Assembly: GCF_027887165.1 (NCBI RefSeq)
Contig: NC_077229.1
Coordinates: 349,700,416-349,764,415 of the forward strand
Direction: 5' to 3'
Length of the DNA stretch: 64,000 nt
Source of the DNA: Monodelphis domestica
Taxonomy: Eukaryota > Chordata > Mammalia > Didelphimorphia > Didelphidae
The notes below the pieces were generated by a model. That model had not been told where the DNA came from, did not search any database, and was given only the letters and a program-made list of their open reading frames with translations. Of this stretch, positions 60,491-64,000 are shown piece after piece. Numbering within the stretch: position 1 is the stretch's first letter; the number at the start of each line of letters is the position of its first letter. A program made the translations under genes and the position numbers.

Positions 60491-62118
60491 TCAGTATAAA
60501 ATGCCCTTTTTTAAAATCTTGAACTCATTGCAGAGAATATGAGTTAGCTCTCCTGTGGTATCATGGTTGGTTGCCTCTCCAATCAAATTTTTCTATGGGG
60601 CTAGTGGAAAAGGAGAAGTGTGCATAACTCAATAAAGGCATTTACCACAGAGACATATTGACTTCATCTCTTAATTAAAATTTTAGTTCTAGATGCATAA
60701 GATGTTTAGTTCAGAGTAAAAAGGGAATGAAAGGACCTGCTGTTTCAGTTGATGTCCTGTGTATAGGTAATCTTCACTGATCTTGCCTCTACCTTGGTCC
60801 ATGCAAGTGGAAATAGCTTGTACTAAAATGGGCATTTCATTTGTGAGGAGGTAGAAGGTTCCTAGGCTCCAACAATCATGGAACATTTGTCACCTGGTTG
60901 TGAAGATAGCTGTCTCATTATTTAATAGGTAGAAATCATCAGACATCGCAAGGATGTGGTGGTCATAATGAGAGAGGAATAAGGTTTTGTAGAGTTTTAA
61001 AATTTTAAACTGAATAACAGAATCTGAAGGAGACCAGACCAGAGAATTTGTGTGGTTGTTTTAAAAGTATGAAGTGCTTTGCCCAGTCTTCCTTCAATAT
61101 CAGTCCCTCTATACCACAAGAAATTGTTGATAATAGAGGCCCCTTTTCAAAAGGAACGGTTTTATTAGTTGAAAGAATATTGTTATCAAGAGGCTGAAAA
61201 TTCCCATTTGTCAGAGAAACCATAGTGAAATAAACCAAATTTTCTTGCATCCCTAAATGAGGAATGATTTGCTATAAAGACCATTTGTTCCTATGACTCC
61301 CAATATAAATTTTAGTAGTTTCATTTGACTAGGACCAGGCTTGATAGATATTTGGCCACTTTATAATGTTCTATTAATATATCTGCTCTGGTCATGAAAA
61401 TCATAGATTTTGTTCATCATTTTCAGTTGGAAAATAGACCTAGCCTTATGACTTGGGTATAAGTATGACTGTCTGCACTACTACCTTTGACACTTAAAAA
61501 TTTTCCTACTTTAAAAGTAGATGGTGTGATTGATTATAAACTAATCATATTGAGTTTGTAATGAACATAAGATCATTTATCCATTCATATGAATGTTCTC
61601 CCTTTTGAAATGGTCAGTTTGCTAGACTTTCTTTATTCCAGACTTCTATGGCTCAAAATAGTTTTGAATATTTTTTGAAACCACCTACAGAGTCAATTTA
61701 AGCATCACACACAAAACGTAATCTCATTCTTGAAAAAAAAATTTTTGTATCAAAATCAGTATCACTTTTTTCACCACATTAGTCTAAGTAATTTTATGGA
61801 TAACTGATTTTGGGAAACAGACCAAAGAACAGATATTTGCTATCATTTAGGATATTTAAAAGAATATTTAATATAGAATAAAAAAAATTTGTTATAAGTT
61901 CTGAATAAGATTTCAAAAAGAGAACTCCCAAAAATGTTTTGAGCAATGTTATCATTTTGGAATAAATGTTTAGTCTGCCAAAGTGACTAATAAAGTGACC
62001 TGTCACAGGCCATTTCATGTTCTTGAGCTGGATTTGATCCCTTCTAACACCTTAATTCAGGCATATAAATTCTGATATGCTGACCAAGTGATCTGCCTGT
62101 GTCTCTTTTTTTTTTTAG
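60490..62118 (+). other. DROSHA intron, no recognised content
   Basis: AT-rich intronic sequence with no exon or assignable repeat seen. It ends with a T-run acceptor. Confidence 0.5.
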
Positions 62119-62218
62119 GTATCAGAAACTATGGAAAAGCTATGTGAAGCTCCGCCACCTGTTGGCAAACAGCCCCAAAGTCAAACAGGCTGACAAGCAA
62201 AAGCTGGCACAGAGAGAG
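62119..62218 (+). CDS. DROSHA: DROSHA coding exon 14
   Basis: Acceptor is a pure T tract, tttttttttttag|GTATCAG; 100 nt. It reads YQKLWKSYVKLRHLLANSPK then VKQADKQKLAQRE (human VKQTDKQKLAQRE). This is the long connecting helix leading to RNase III domain a. Donor AGAGAG|GTATGT. Confidence 0.96.
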
Positions 62219-63401
62219 GTATGTTAAGGAAGTAAGTTTTATAATGAATTGTTAAAGCATATAGCATTTCTAAGGAAAACATAACATCCATGATGATTGT
62301 CATCCCATTTTCTCCTCCATTGCATTTTATTCAGTTTACTTTGCTTCCTGAAGGAGTGAATGTCATTCCCCATAATTACTATTATGGAATTCATGGGGTT
62401 ACTATTATTAAAAGACATTTTCTAAGAAAGAAAATAATTTTGCATAATATTTATTTTGAATACCAACATTGATTTTCAGCATTAAAATGGTTTCTTGCAA
62501 TGGTGTACTTGACCCAACTTGCTCCTTGCCTTAAACTGCAGGAGGCAATCTTCAATACCTTTGATAAAGTCCACCAGGGCAGGCTTATTTTTAGATTAGT
62601 TTTAAGTCTTTCTCTCCTTCCCTGAAAAGTGTCTTTTTTTAAAGCTTGTAAGTGGAACATAGTGATGTATTAGCCTTTTTTCAGTTTCAAGAATAATTAC
62701 ATTGTACATTGAAATTAATATTTTTCTTTTGTTAGTTTTTAATAATTTTTTAAAAGTATGGCATTAGATATAATGGACTAGCATTGTGAGATCACTCAGG
62801 TTCATCTCTCATATTCTAACAAAAAGTTCTTTTAGATTTTTTCCACTTCATTGGGGGTTTTGGAGTAAGCATTTGTCTCACAGAATTAATCTTTTATCAT
62901 TAAATGCTAGAAAGATGTGTTTTGTAGAGATTGTTCTTTTGGAAACTACAGGGTTGTTCCAGGGCTAACTTCATAATGCATAGACTGGTTTTGTTGACTG
63001 CTTCATAAATCTAAGAAGGATACTTACTGCTCTACTTTTAGCATTTAACTTTGAGAAAAATTTGACATGTTTAACAGTGATGTTAAGGAAAATATTGACA
63101 AAAGTATTTTATTAAGTCTAAAATCATAACCATTCACTTATTTATTTTTCTCCAAAAGGAAACTTTTGATTGAACAATATTTGACTAATTTTTTTCTTAT
63201 ATCTTTACTGGGAAAGAGTGCATTTAACCATATAATGCTGTGAATATCCTACCTAGTTTCTCAAATCTCTTAGGTATTATCATTTTAATATGGTTAAGTA
63301 CAATTTTAAACGAACCTGTTTCAATTCTTAATGCCTGTTGTTTGGCTAAGCAGTACTTTAGAGGTATTGAATTGCTCTCATAATTAGTCCTTCTTCTCTA
63401 G
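62219..63401 (+). other. DROSHA intron, no recognised content
   Basis: AT-rich; nothing assignable seen. Confidence 0.5.
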
Positions 63402-63509
63402 GAAGCTCTGCAGAAAATTCGACAGAAGAATACAATGAGAAGAGAGGTGACAGTGGAGCTGAGTAGCCAAGGATTCTGGAAAACTGGTATCCGTTCTGAT
63501 GTTTGCCAG
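63402..63509 (+). CDS. DROSHA: DROSHA coding exon 15 (last in window)
   Basis: Acceptor gtccttcttctctag|GAAGCT; 108 nt, phase 0. It reads EALQKIRQKNTMRREVTVEL then SSQGFWKTGIRSDVCQ, identical to human by memory. It ends at residue 820, about 18 residues before the expected start of RNase III domain a. Donor TGCCAG|GTAATT; the next exon (human HAMMLPVLTHH) is beyond the window. Confidence 0.96.
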
Positions 63510-64000
63510 GTAATTATACTTTTACAATTAAAATTAAGTTTGCATATCTTCTCTTAACAAGAACCTGGGTCCTAAGAGAGCTCATGGATTTTTGGAATTG
63601 ATGGAAATATATGCTAAACTTGTTTTTTGTTTGTTTGTTTTTGTTTTGGTACGGTTCAGTTTAATTTAGAAAAAATATCTTTGTAAACAGCACATGCTGT
63701 TTATAGGAGTCTTTGCTTCACATTGAGAATTTAAAAGTGTAATATATCACAATTCTTCATCTCAAACAGTGTATAGGATGATGACATGAACACAAATTAG
63801 AATAAGAACAGCCTGTTTGAGAAGATAGAGAGGCATGCAAGATTGAGGAGGAAGGAATGATTACTTCTAGTTGAGGGAATTCAAGAAGTCTTCATGGCAG
63901 TGGGATTAAGAAACTTTTTGTCATTTTTTAAAAAAGTTGTTAATCTGTCTCTGCATTTGGAAATGCATATGGAAGCATGTGAAAGAAGATAGCAGGATGA

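Larger units (their letters stand above)
5730..64000 (+). other. DROSHA: DROSHA gene, 5' UTR to the end of the central domain (partial)
   Basis: DROSHA is the class II RNase III of the nuclear Microprocessor; with DGCR8 it crops pri-miRNA hairpins. Fifteen coding exons (29451-63509) give 2460 nt, exactly 820 codons in one frame, all with GT/AG boundaries. Order: proline-rich region (about 1-200), RS-rich region (about 205-330), acidic linker (about 370-470), then the platform/PAZ-like central domain. Zinc ligands known from the human structure are present: C498, C500, H511, C523, H571, C638 and H642 (human 536, 538, 549, 561, 609, 676, 680). S299 and S301 match the human GSK3-beta sites S300/S302. 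RNase III domains and dsRBD lie past the right edge. Relative to human, the nine N-terminal residues and the 37-residue alternative segment are absent. The 5' UTR exons are inferred only from splice motifs. Confidence 0.97.

Overview
This is vertebrate nuclear DNA, AT-rich and intron-dominated, and almost certainly from a marsupial. The host call rests on many copies of a tRNA-headed CORE-SINE of the marsupial WSINE1/SINE1 type, a MAR1-type SINE, marsupial-style L1 3' ends and abundant old L2. The window holds the 5' portions of two genes arranged head to head, matching the conserved mammalian pair C5orf22 (UPF0489 family) and DROSHA.

Layout. Positions 1-5379 (minus strand) hold the first three coding exons of C5orf22 (5299-5379, 3060-3205, 530-679); the rest lies beyond the left edge. 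Positions about 5000-6200 are a CpG-rich shared promoter with a perfect NRF1 palindrome, an ETS-like site, a GC box and a CCAAT box. From about 5730 to the right edge runs DROSHA (plus strand): two putative 5' non-coding exons (up to 5903, and 6261-6319), a 23-kb first long intron, then fifteen coding exons between 29451 and 63509. These join in frame to 820 codons. They cover the proline-rich N-terminus, the RS-rich region and the central platform/PAZ-like domain with its zinc-binding Cys/His residues, and stop just before the first RNase III domain. Both RNase III domains and the dsRBD lie beyond the right edge.

All remaining DNA is intron filled with repeats: about fifteen CORE-SINEs (many with clear target-site duplications), about ten L1 fragments (all antisense to DROSHA), a dozen or more L2 fragments on both strands, CR1/L3-like and MIR-like relics, a few LTR-like fossils and several microsatellites, three of which lie close to DROSHA splice sites. 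No tRNA, rRNA, CRISPR or bacterial-type feature was seen.

Functionally, DROSHA is the nuclear RNase III of Microprocessor (with DGCR8), which crops primary microRNA transcripts. C5orf22 encodes a conserved protein of unknown role. Their link here is the shared promoter. The more interesting points are a chain of upstream ORFs in the inferred DROSHA 5' UTR, the absence of the 37-residue alternative exon and of the human N-terminal extension, an inverted SINE pair in a DROSHA intron, and the complete antisense bias of L1. Exon calls come from remembered human protein sequences matched to translated splice-bounded segments; no alignment was run.
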